Of a DNA stretch of 5,771 nucleotides, positions 1 to 5,477 are shown piece by piece (position 1 is the first letter of the stretch; each line of letters opens with the position of its first letter). The position numbers and the translations under genes are program-made. Origin of the DNA: Lysobacterales bacterium (GTDB lineage: Bacteria > Pseudomonadota > Gammaproteobacteria > Xanthomonadales > Xanthomonadaceae). A model generated the notes under the pieces. That model worked only from the letters and a program-made list of their open reading frames with translations, did not search any database and had not been told where the DNA came from. The stretch spans positions 1-5,771 of the forward strand of contig JAATFS010000414.1 of assembly GCA_015655035.1 (NCBI GenBank). The letters are read 5' to 3'.

Positions 1-395
1 ACGGCCGGCAGCGGCGCGACCTGGGTTGGCTTGCCGTCGGCGTCGAGCGCGATCATCACGAAGTGGCCGCGCGTGCACAGCTTGCGCTCGCCGGTGAGCA
101 GGTCCTCGGCGATCAGCTCCACTTCCACCCGCATCGAGCTGCGGCCCACCTCGACGATGCGGCCGATGGTTTCCACCATCTGGCCCTGGCGGATCGGCAG
201 CTTGAAATCCACCTGATCCGAACGCGCGGTCACCACGGTGTGGCGCGAGTAGCGCGCCGCGGCCAGGAATGCGGCCTTGTCCATCCACGCCAGCGCCTGG
301 CCGCCGAACAGCGTGCCCATGTGGTTGGTATGGTTGGGAAACACGATTTCCGCCATGCGCACTTCGATCAGAGGGGTCTGGGGGACAGCGGACAT
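1..395 (-). CDS. Acyl-CoA thioesterase, hotdog fold (partial, C-terminus beyond window)
   Basis: This gene should encode a cytoplasmic acyl-CoA hydrolase that releases free fatty acid and CoA. The reading frame begins at the ATG at 395 and stays open for 131 codons to the window edge, so the C-terminus is missing. The protein starts MSAVPQTPLIEVRMAEIVFP. The stretch NHTNHMGTLFGGQALAWMD (residues 21-39) is the conserved core of the YciA/BACH-type thioesterases: a substrate-contacting N/H segment, the FGG turn, and an acidic residue (D39) on the central hotdog helix. A second conserved stretch, VVTARSDQVDFKLPI, follows near residue 52. I chose the first ATG because its N-terminal length matches E. 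coli YciA; Met14 is a possible alternative. The ribosome-binding site is weak. It lies 43 nt after the thioredoxin gene on the same strand, so cotranscription is likely. A functional link to nucleotide reduction is not apparent. The family call is firm; the acyl-chain preference is unknown. Confidence 0.9.
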   Translation of the reverse strand, partial: MSAVPQTPLIEVRMAEIVFPNHTNHMGTLFGGQALAWMDKAAFLAAARYSRHTVVTARSDQVDFKLPIRQGQMVETIGRIVEVGRSSMRVEVELIAEDLLTGERKLCTRGHFVMIALDADGKPTQVAPLPA

Positions 396-438
396 GGATG
401 ACGTCTCGGCGAAAGGAGTGGATTCGGAGGCAACGCGG

Positions 439-765
439 TTACAGGCTGTTCCGGACTGCGGTTTCCACCTGCGCCGGCGACTGGAAGCCCGGCAGGCGGG
501 CGACCTCGTTGCCATCGCGGTACAGCGCCAGCGTCGGCGTCTGGCGCAGGCCGTGGTCGCGGAAGAAGTCCTCCCCGACGAGTTCCATCTTGACCTTCAG
601 CAAGGCCACGCCGGCCGCAGATTCGGTGGCGGCGAACTTGTCCAGCGACAGGTCGAGCATGCGGCAACCTGGGCAGTTGTCCTTGTAGAAATCCACCAGC
701 AGGCGCGGATGCGCGGCAAGGGCGGCGGTGTATTCGTCAGGCGACGTGACGGTGATGGTCTGCAT
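439..765 (-). CDS. Thioredoxin-family protein with CPGC active site
   Basis: A small cytosolic thiol-disulfide oxidoreductase of 108 residues, the normal size of a single thioredoxin domain. Strand beta3 leads into the active site in VDFYKDNCPGCRMLDL (cysteines 31 and 34). The cis-proline loop is present as TPTLALYRDG (Pro77), followed by the usual glycine of the last strand (LPGF, Gly93). The central dipeptide is Pro-Gly where classical thioredoxins have Gly-Pro (CGPC), which should change the redox potential or partner choice. I chose the ATG at 765. A longer frame back to 825 adds 20 residues with no thioredoxin homology that lie inside the flavodoxin gene. From 765 the gene overlaps the end of the flavodoxin gene by 29 nt, which suggests translational coupling; the ribosome-binding site is poor. 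Because it sits downstream of nrdAB, I infer it may be a dedicated electron donor for the NrdA C-terminal cysteine pair, as NrdH is in other operons. Confidence 0.92.
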   Translation of the reverse strand: MQTITVTSPDEYTAALAAHPRLLVDFYKDNCPGCRMLDLSLDKFAATESAAGVALLKVKMELVGEDFFRDHGLRQTPTLALYRDGNEVARLPGFQSPAQVETAVRNSL

Positions 766-1219
766 GGGAAAGTTTCTTGCAATCGGCGAGGACCTTGTCG
801 GTCCATGTGGTGATGGCGAGCGCATCGCGCACGCCGTGGGGCATCTGCTCGATCGACAGACGCGGGAAGGGGCTGTTGAAGAACGTGGCGATGCGCTGTA
901 CCGCGCCGCAGAAGTATTCCTCGCCCCACTGGGTCTCGCCGGTACCGAACACCGCCACGCGGGGCGGCTTGCCCATCGCGGCCACCAGCTCGGCGATGAA
1001 ACGCTTCATCTCAGCAGGGGTGCGCCCGGCATTGTCGGTCCAGGAGCCAAGCAGGAACAGGTCGTACCGCCGCGGGTCCGGCGCCACCTCGGCCAGCGAC
1101 TGGATATCGGTCTCCAGCCAGGTGAGCGCGTGCCCGGCAGCCTCGCAGCGCGCGCGCACCGCACGCGCGACTTCACGCGTGTTGCCGCTGAGCGAAGCGA
1201 GGGCGAGCAGGATCTGCAT
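737..1219 (-). CDS. Flavodoxin (FMN-binding), ribonucleotide-reductase-associated
   Basis: A 160-residue short-chain flavodoxin, a soluble one-electron carrier that binds FMN. The phosphate-binding loop follows the first beta strand as SLSGNT (residues 9-14), directly after MQILLALA. The two isoalloxazine-flanking loops are GSWTDNAGRTP (58-68, with Trp60) and VFGTGETQWGEEYFCGAV (from about residue 90). The second resembles the FGSGD..Y..FCGAV signature of Bacillus flavodoxins, and both bear some resemblance to the matching loops of NrdI. I chose the ATG at 1219 because the flavodoxin fold starts exactly there; the frame runs open back to 1330 but those 37 residues look non-coding. No clear Shine-Dalgarno sequence precedes it. 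It lies 129 bp after nrdB and overlaps the thioredoxin gene by 29 nt. By context it could supply electrons for assembly or repair of the NrdB radical cofactor, the role of the ferredoxin YfaE in E. coli or NrdI in class Ib. That role is inferred. Confidence 0.9.
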   Translation of the reverse strand: MQILLALASLSGNTREVARAVRARCEAAGHALTWLETDIQSLAEVAPDPRRYDLFLLGSWTDNAGRTPAEMKRFIAELVAAMGKPPRVAVFGTGETQWGEEYFCGAVQRIATFFNSPFPRLSIEQMPHGVRDALAITTWTDKVLADCKKLSHADHHRHVA

Positions 1220-1289
1220 GGGAATGGGTTGAGGTCTGGGTGAAGGGTCAGAGCCGCTTTTCGATCGATACCATCGGTAGATCATGGAG

Positions 1290-1315
1290 CCAGCATCGAA
1301 AAAGAATGACGCTGG
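1290..1315 (-). other. Stem-loop in the nrdB-flavodoxin spacer
   Basis: In the minus-strand transcript CCAGCGTC can pair with GATGCTGG around a 10-nt loop containing a run of five T: eight pairs, one of them a G-U wobble. The wobble forms only in the minus-strand RNA, which fits the direction of transcription. No U-tract follows, so it does not look like an intrinsic terminator. It may be an mRNA processing or stability element, or chance. Confidence 0.3.
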
Positions 1316-1348
1316 CCCCGCTTCTGCCAAGCCCGCCTCTGGCGCATC

Positions 1349-2392
1349 TTACAAATCGTCGAAACCGTTGTCCGAGTTGGTCTTCTTGTAGCTGGCGTTG
1401 CGCATTTCGAAGAAGTCGGTCTTGGTCTCGGTGAAGTTGTCGGCGTAGGCCTTGATCCACGGCATGACGTTGTCGTTGGCACCTTCGTACAGCTTCTCGA
1501 TGCCGAGCATGCCGGCCATCTTGTTGGCACGGTATTTCACGTAGCGGATCATCTCGTCCACGTCGATGCCGTCGATGCCGTCGAGCACTTCGGCGGTCCA
1601 CTGCGTTTCCAGCTCGATCGCGTGCTCGAATGCCTTGTGCACGTAGTCGGTCAGCTGGTCGCCTTGCAGCGCCTGGTTCTCGCCGATGATGGCGCGGACC
1701 AGCTCGCTGATGAACTTGGAGTGCGCCAGCTCGTCGCGGTTGATGAAGCTGATGATCTTGCCGGTGCCGGTCATGCGGTTCTGCCGCACCAGGTTGTAGA
1801 AATACGCAAAACCGGAATAGAAGTTGATGCCTTCCAGAATCGAGGACTGGATCAGCGAGCGGATCAGCGTCTCGGCGGTCTTGTCGCGCATGAAGTCGTC
1901 GTACGCGCCCATGATCGGCGCATTGCGCTTGATGATGGTCGGATGCGTACGCGCGATCTCGAACACGCGGTTCTGGTCGGCCAGGCCGGCGATCGAGGCA
2001 AGCACGTAGCTGTAGCTCTCGTTGTGGATCACTTCCTGCTGGCCGATGATCGCGGCATTGGCATGCGCGGCCGGGTCGGTGATGTACTCGGCGACGTTGT
2101 AGATGAAGCGCGTCTGCGGCGAGTCCAGCGTGGCCAGCAGGCCGATGATGGAGTCGTAGGCATTCTTCTCGCGCGCCGACAGTTCGCCGTAGCCGCGCGC
2201 GTCGCCCTTCATGTCGACTTCGTCCGGAATCCAGAAGTTGGTCGACAGCTCCTTGTAGGCTCGGTAGAACGACGGGTACGGGATGTCGTTCCAGTTGAGG
2301 ATGCCACTGGTGCGGCCATTGATGATGCCGGTGGAGCGGTTGGGATGCCGCGGCTCAAGGATCTTGATGCGGTCTAGCGGTGTGGCGGACAT
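1349..2392 (-). CDS. nrdB: Class Ia ribonucleoside-diphosphate reductase, beta (radical) subunit
   Basis: The small subunit of aerobic ribonucleotide reductase, a ferritin-like helical protein that holds the dinuclear metal site and generates the tyrosyl radical passed to NrdA. At 347 residues it is between E. coli NrdB (376) and NrdF (319). All expected metal ligands can be placed: Asp90 (ATLDSPQ), Glu120 and His123 (QQEVIHNESY), Glu187 (ILEGINFYSGF), Glu221 and His224 (NRDELAH). The radical tyrosine is Tyr127, in the normal E-x2-H-x3-Y arrangement, so this is not a tyrosine-less class Ic protein. Trp54 (FWIPDEVDM) and Tyr335 (NASYKK) match the radical-transfer residues Trp48 and Tyr356 of E. 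coli. The acidic tail ending GFDDL should dock on NrdA. It lies 181 bp downstream of nrdA, an unusually wide gap for obligate partners and filled with hairpins. Stop is TAA. The ATG at 2392 gives the expected N-terminus; its ribosome-binding site is only weakly purine-rich. Confidence 0.97.
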   Translation of the reverse strand: MSATPLDRIKILEPRHPNRSTGIINGRTSGILNWNDIPYPSFYRAYKELSTNFWIPDEVDMKGDARGYGELSAREKNAYDSIIGLLATLDSPQTRFIYNVAEYITDPAAHANAAIIGQQEVIHNESYSYVLASIAGLADQNRVFEIARTHPTIIKRNAPIMGAYDDFMRDKTAETLIRSLIQSSILEGINFYSGFAYFYNLVRQNRMTGTGKIISFINRDELAHSKFISELVRAIIGENQALQGDQLTDYVHKAFEHAIELETQWTAEVLDGIDGIDVDEMIRYVKYRANKMAGMLGIEKLYEGANDNVMPWIKAYADNFTETKTDFFEMRNASYKKTNSDNGFDDL

Positions 2393-2466
2393 GGGTCTTT
2401 ACTCGTGTTTCGGGCGTCGCGCACGTGCGGGACGTAGACGGCGGCGGCAAATCGCTCTGGAGGAAA

Positions 2467-2499
2467 GCCCCCTGAGTCAGGGGGCGCGCCGAAGGCGCG
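2467..2499. repeat. Two adjoining GC-rich hairpins in the nrdA-nrdB spacer
   Basis: GCCCCCTGA (2467-2475) and TCAGGGGGC (2477-2485) form a perfect inverted repeat around one base; as a hairpin this is seven pairs with a 5-nt loop. It is joined directly to CGCGCC-GAA-GGCGCG (2485-2499), six pairs closing a triloop. In the minus-strand mRNA the first hairpin is followed only by TTTCC, too short a U-run for a confident terminator. The layout resembles REP-like intergenic repeats common in Xanthomonas genomes. Possible effects are partial termination or blocking of 3' exonucleases, which would change the NrdA:NrdB ratio. The inverted repeats are read directly; the function is inferred. Confidence 0.7.
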
Positions 2500-2524
2500 G
2501 GGTGTGGGTGCTGATGAGAAGGGG

Positions 2525-2551
2525 CCCACGGTTCGCTAGGCGAACCGTGGG
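2525..2551. repeat. Perfect 12-bp inverted repeat, 3-nt loop, downstream of nrdA
   Basis: CCCACGGTTCGC (2525-2536) and GCGAACCGTGGG (2540-2551) are exact reverse complements around TAG. The hairpin begins 22 bp after the nrdA stop codon. It is very stable and strand-symmetric. No T-run follows it in the minus-strand transcript (the next bases are CCCCTTCTC), so a Rho-independent terminator is unlikely. It is more plausibly a 3'-end stabiliser for nrdA mRNA or part of a dispersed repeat unit with the pair of hairpins 26 bp further on. Confidence 0.8.
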
Positions 2552-2573
2552 GAGCGAAAGCGCGAATGCGCTG

Positions 2574-5063
2574 TCAGCTCGAACACCACTCGCACTCGGC
2601 GATATCGATATCGTTGGAGCGCACGTAGTACGTGGTCTTCAGGCCTTCCTTCCATGCGGTCATGTGCAGGTCCAGCAAGGTGCTGGCGCGGATGGTGCTG
2701 GGCACGTAGAAGTTGAAGCTGATCGACTGGTCGACGTGGCGCTGGCGGCGCGCGTTCTGGCGCACGCTGGCGAACTGGTCGACCTTGTAGGCGCCCTTCT
2801 CGTAGTACGGCCAGGTCTCCAGCGACAGCCCCGGTGCGGCGACCGGACGGCGGAAGTCCTTCTTTTCCTCGTAGTAGAACGCGCTGTAGACCGGGTCGAT
2901 CGACGCGGTGGAACCGGCGATCTGCGCCGTGCTCATGTTCGGCGCGACCGCCATCAACCAGGCGTTGCGCACGCCGTTGACGGCCACCTGCGCAGCCAGC
3001 TCCAGCCACTGCGGGCTGTTGTAGTCGCGGGCGCGGAAATACTCGCCGTTATGCCAGTCGCTGCCACGGAACACGCTGTAGGTACCCTTTTCCTTGGCCA
3101 GCGTCATGCTCGCCTGGATGGTCAGGTAGTTGATGCGCTCGTACAGCTCGTCGCTGTACTGCTCGGCCTCCGGCGCGTTCCAGTGGATACCCTTCTGCGC
3201 CAGCAGGTGGTGCCAGCCGAACGTGCCCAGGCCGATCGCGCGGTACTTCTGGTTGGTGATGGTGGCCTGCGGTACCGGCAACTGGTTCAGGTCGATCACG
3301 TTGTCGAGCATCCGCACCTGGATCGGGATCAGCCGCTCCAGCACGTCGGCGCCCAACAGGTCGGCCTGTTCGGCCTGCACGGTTATGGCGCGGCCCAGGT
3401 TGATCGAGGACAGGTTGCAGACCACGAAGTCGCCGGCCTTCTTGGTGGTGACGATCTGGTTGCCGCTGATGATCTCCTGCATCATCCGCGTCGGGCTCAT
3501 GTTCTGCAGGATCTCGGTGCACAGGTTGCTGGAATAGACCATGCCCTCGTGCTTGTTCGGGTTCTTCCGGTTGACTTCGTCGCGGTAGAACATGAACGGG
3601 TTGCCGGTCTCCAGCTGGCTGACCATGATCCGCTTGAAGATGTCGATCGCCTTGACCGTCTTGCGGGTGATGCGCTCGTCGGCGACCACCTCCTCGTACT
3701 TCTTGCGGAAGCTGCTATTGGGATCGCCACGCTTCTCGTCGAAGAAGTCCTGCAGGTACCAGCCCTTGATCCGCTTCACTTCGTGCGGATCGAACAGGTA
3801 CCAGTCGCCACGGCGCTCGACCGCTTCCATGAACAGGTCCGGCACGCACACCGAGGTGAACACGTCGTGCGCGCGCAGGCGCTGGTCGCCGTTGTTCAGG
3901 CGCAGGTCCAGGAACGCTTCGATATCGCGGTGGAAGATGTCCAGGTAGACCGCGATGGCACCCTTGCGCTGGCCCAGCTGGTCCACCGACACGGCGGTGT
4001 TGTTGAGCTGCTTGATCCACGGCACCACGCCGCCGGAAGAGTTGGATACGCCACGGATCGCCGAGCCGGACGAACGCACGTAGCCCAGGTAGGCGCCGAC
4101 GCCGCCGCCGTGCTTGGACACGCGCGCAACGTCGGTGTTGGAGTCGTAGATGCCCTGCAAGCTGTCGTCGACGGTATCGATGAAGCAGCTCGACAGCTGG
4201 CCGCCGACCTTGCCGGCGTTGGCCAGGGTCGGGGTGGCCACGGTCATGTACAGGTTGGACAGCGCCCAGTAGGCCTCGCCGACCAGCTGCATGCGGCGCT
4301 CGCGCGGCTTCTCGTCCTGCATCAGGTACAGCGCGATCGTCAGCCAGCGCTCCTGCGGCAGTTCGTACACGCCGCGCGTGTTGTCGGTCGCCATATAGCG
4401 GGTGGCCAGCAAGTACAGGCCGTTATAGGCGAACAGCTTGTCGCGCTCGGCATCGATCATCTTGCCGGCCTCGATCAGCTCTTCCTTGGAATAGCTCTTG
4501 AGGATGTCGTTGGAATAGACATTGCGGTCGGCCAGGCTTTCCTGCAGGCCGACGAACGAGCCGTACTTCTGCCCGGCGTCGTAGAAGCGGTTGCGGCTGG
4601 CGCGCTTGTACAGGCGGCGCAGGTACAGGCGCGCGGCGAAGTGCTCCCACTCCGGCGTGGTCAGGTCCACGCGCGACTCGGCTTCGCGGATCAGGTGATC
4701 GACCAGGTCGTCGGCGTTGACGCTGTCCTTGCGATCGACGAAGCCGAACACCGAACGCTTGTAGTCGGCCACGTCCAGTTGCGGGAACTCGGCATGGATA
4801 TGGTCGATGGCGCGCTCCAGACGCGCGGGATCGAACGGGATCCGGCGGTTGCCGGCTTCCTTGGTGATCCAGGTGGAAACGTTCTGCTCGTCGATGATGG
4901 CGTGAGAGGGCATTGCGGTCGCTTGTGGGGGAGGCGGCACGATGTCCGCTGGATCTTGGGCTTCCACGCGCGGGCGCGCGGAGACGGGCACACTGGCAGG
5001 GGTGCTGGCGCCGACGGGGGAAGTGCCTGCGGTCGCCGCGGCAAGAATTTCGTTGGTGGTCAT
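2574..5063 (-). CDS. nrdA: Class Ia ribonucleoside-diphosphate reductase, alpha (catalytic) subunit
   Basis: The large subunit of aerobic ribonucleotide reductase; it reduces NDPs to dNDPs in the cytoplasm with NrdB. Residues 1-55 are an Ala/Pro-rich, probably disordered extension. An ATP-cone follows (about 57-150, with ITKEAGNRRIPFDPARLERAI), giving overall activity control by ATP/dATP and arguing for class Ia rather than Ib. The ten-stranded barrel carries the redox cysteines Cys293 (GGQLSSC) and Cys549 (VVCNLSSINLG), the radical cysteine Cys515 with Asn513 and Glu517 (SSNLCTEI), and the radical-relay tyrosines Tyr812-Tyr813 (TTYYVRS). The swinging tail ends CEWCSS, with Cys824 and Cys827 spaced CxxC as in NrdE, not CxxxxC as in E. 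coli NrdA. At 829 residues it is longer than E. coli NrdA (761). I chose the ATG at 5063 because GGAGG lies 4 nt upstream; Met51 has no such site. Expression is probably controlled by NrdR operators and a cobalamin riboswitch upstream. Confidence 0.98.
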   Translation of the reverse strand: MTTNEILAAATAGTSPVGASTPASVPVSARPRVEAQDPADIVPPPPQATAMPSHAIIDEQNVSTWITKEAGNRRIPFDPARLERAIDHIHAEFPQLDVADYKRSVFGFVDRKDSVNADDLVDHLIREAESRVDLTTPEWEHFAARLYLRRLYKRASRNRFYDAGQKYGSFVGLQESLADRNVYSNDILKSYSKEELIEAGKMIDAERDKLFAYNGLYLLATRYMATDNTRGVYELPQERWLTIALYLMQDEKPRERRMQLVGEAYWALSNLYMTVATPTLANAGKVGGQLSSCFIDTVDDSLQGIYDSNTDVARVSKHGGGVGAYLGYVRSSGSAIRGVSNSSGGVVPWIKQLNNTAVSVDQLGQRKGAIAVYLDIFHRDIEAFLDLRLNNGDQRLRAHDVFTSVCVPDLFMEAVERRGDWYLFDPHEVKRIKGWYLQDFFDEKRGDPNSSFRKKYEEVVADERITRKTVKAIDIFKRIMVSQLETGNPFMFYRDEVNRKNPNKHEGMVYSSNLCTEILQNMSPTRMMQEIISGNQIVTTKKAGDFVVCNLSSINLGRAITVQAEQADLLGADVLERLIPIQVRMLDNVIDLNQLPVPQATITNQKYRAIGLGTFGWHHLLAQKGIHWNAPEAEQYSDELYERINYLTIQASMTLAKEKGTYSVFRGSDWHNGEYFRARDYNSPQWLELAAQVAVNGVRNAWLMAVAPNMSTAQIAGSTASIDPVYSAFYYEEKKDFRRPVAAPGLSLETWPYYEKGAYKVDQFASVRQNARRQRHVDQSISFNFYVPSTIRASTLLDLHMTAWKEGLKTTYYVRSNDIDIAECEWCSS

Positions 5064-5251
5064 GCGTCCTCCATGCGTGATTACACGGCCTGCTTCATGG
5101 GCAGAAACCGACAGTCCAGAACTCCCAGGCTGGATGGCGATGGCGCGGGCCGGTCAGTCGCGGGCGTGAACCCGCAGCGGCCTCCACTCCACCGTCGCAT
5201 CCCCCTTGCGGAGATCCCACGGCCGGCACCGCGCGATGTGCGTGCGCGCGG
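5064..5251 (-). other. nrdA leader, presumed expression platform; no convincing gene
   Basis: This is the 188-nt stretch between the riboswitch aptamer and the nrdA start codon. It contains a strong hairpin at its 5' end (5251-5229) and a second at 5175-5160 (GCGGG, loop TTCACG, CCCGC). A second SD-like sequence, GGAGTGGAGG, lies at 5190-5181 with no start codon at a proper distance. There is no hairpin followed by a U-tract, so intrinsic termination is not supported. Control of translation initiation or Rho-dependent termination is more likely. A 39-codon ORF (5200-5081) fits in the leader, but its AAGGGGG purine run abuts the ATG, so I do not call it a gene. I found no anti-SD longer than about five bases by eye. 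Confidence 0.5.
5068..5072 (-). promoter_or_regulatory. Ribosome-binding site of nrdA (GGAGG)
   Basis: GGAGG lies 4 nt upstream of the ATG at 5063. It is the only strong Shine-Dalgarno sequence next to a start codon in the window and it fixes the nrdA start at the long form. A second ATG two bases before it (5074) opens a four-codon frame whose TGA overlaps the nrdA ATG; I regard that as incidental. Confidence 0.85.
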
Positions 5252-5252
5252 C
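5228..5252 (-). other. Hairpin directly after the riboswitch P1 stem (P13 candidate)
   Basis: CCGCGCG (5251-5245) pairs with CGCGCGG (5235-5229), extended by a G-U pair, around the 9-nt loop CACGCACAT. Its position immediately 3' of the P1 stem is where cobalamin riboswitches place the P13 hairpin, whose loop normally kisses L5 and so couples ligand binding to gene expression. I see no complement to this loop in the L5 region, so the equivalence rests on position only. Confidence 0.5.
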
Positions 5253-5434
5253 GGTCGGCAGGTGTTTCGGACTCGTGGGTCGGCGGGCGGGGGCCTGCCG
5301 TCTGGGCCGTTGCGTCCCGGAGCGTGCTCCAGGCCGACGACGACTTCATTCCCAGTTACCGCTGCAGTGCCGGATTAGTCCCTCGCGAGGCATTCACCGG
5401 CTTCCCTGTTGAATCCGGCAGCTTGTGGCGACCG
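5252..5434 (-). ncRNA. Cobalamin (adenosylcobalamin) riboswitch aptamer in the nrdA leader
   Basis: The minus-strand leader carries the ordered conserved blocks of the cobalamin riboswitch family (Rfam RF00174), comparable with the E. coli btuB leader. ACAGGGAAGCCGGTGAA starts at 5408. The stem GCCGG (5401-5397) pairs with CCGGC (5373-5369) across a peripheral CCT-CGCG-AGG hairpin. CACTGCAGCGGTAA follows (5369-5356). The B12 box AGTCCGAAACACCTGCC lies at 5273-5257. A closing P1 stem can form between CGGTCG (5434-5429) and CGACCG (5257-5252). A peripheral arm is supported by GTCGGC/GCCGAC (5338-5333 with 5284-5279) and an inner GGAG-CACG-CTCC hairpin. Cobalamin binding would be expected to lower nrdA expression. 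Two positions are non-canonical: the usual L5 loop between CTG and CAGCGGTAA seems absent, and the B12 box has one extra base relative to btuB. The family call is strong; function is unproven. Confidence 0.88.
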
Positions 5435-5444
5435 GAACCGACAA

Positions 5445-5460
5445 CCACAAGATAGTGGGG
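5445..5460 (-). promoter_or_regulatory. NrdR box, proximal (overlaps -10)
   Basis: CCCCACTATCTTGTGG matches the NrdR consensus acaCwAtATaTwGtgt at 11 of 16 positions by my count. It covers the whole -10 element. Its centre is 32 bp, about three helical turns, from that of the distal box, the spacing known for paired NrdR sites. The match is modest alone; the pairing, the promoter overlap and the target gene make it credible. NrdR is an ATP/dATP-sensing ATP-cone repressor of ribonucleotide reductase genes. Confidence 0.7.
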
Positions 5461-5477
5461 GTACGGGGCGCCGTCAA
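5449..5477 (-). promoter_or_regulatory. Sigma70-type promoter of the nrdA operon
   Basis: The -35 element is TTGACG (5477-5472, 5 of 6 to consensus) and the -10 is TATCTT (5454-5449, 4 of 6), separated by exactly 17 bp. The sequence just upstream is AT-rich, with a T6 run at 5497-5492 that could act as an UP element. Initiation is expected near 5442, giving a leader of about 380 nt that starts just before the riboswitch P1 stem. That agreement supports both calls. Confidence 0.78.

Noticed and set aside
277..813. Plus-strand ORF of 178 codons across the thioredoxin gene
   Set aside because: Antisense shadow of the thioredoxin and thioesterase genes, with no family features or ribosome-binding site.
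1622..2377. A 251-codon plus-strand ORF antisense to nrdB
   Set aside because: Same mirror effect; the minus strand has every NrdB ligand and the radical tyrosine.
2467..2485. Intrinsic terminator between nrdA and nrdB
   Set aside because: The hairpin is strong, but only three T follow it on the minus strand, and NrdB must be made together with NrdA.
5081..5200. 39-codon ORF in the leader as a leader peptide
   Set aside because: Its purine run directly abuts the ATG, there is no codon bias typical of leader peptides, and conservation cannot be checked here. Kept only as a possibility under the leader finding.
5095..5349. 84-codon minus-strand ORF inside the nrdA leader
   Set aside because: It runs through conserved riboswitch blocks including the B12 box, so the RNA explains the sequence. 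No start signal or recognisable domain.
2283..5378. A 1031-codon plus-strand ORF antisense to nrdA and part of nrdB
   Set aside because: It mirrors nrdA codon for codon, a common artefact of high third-position GC. Its translation is repetitive in V, A, D, Q, L and R with no recognisable domain, while the opposite strand encodes a complete NrdA.
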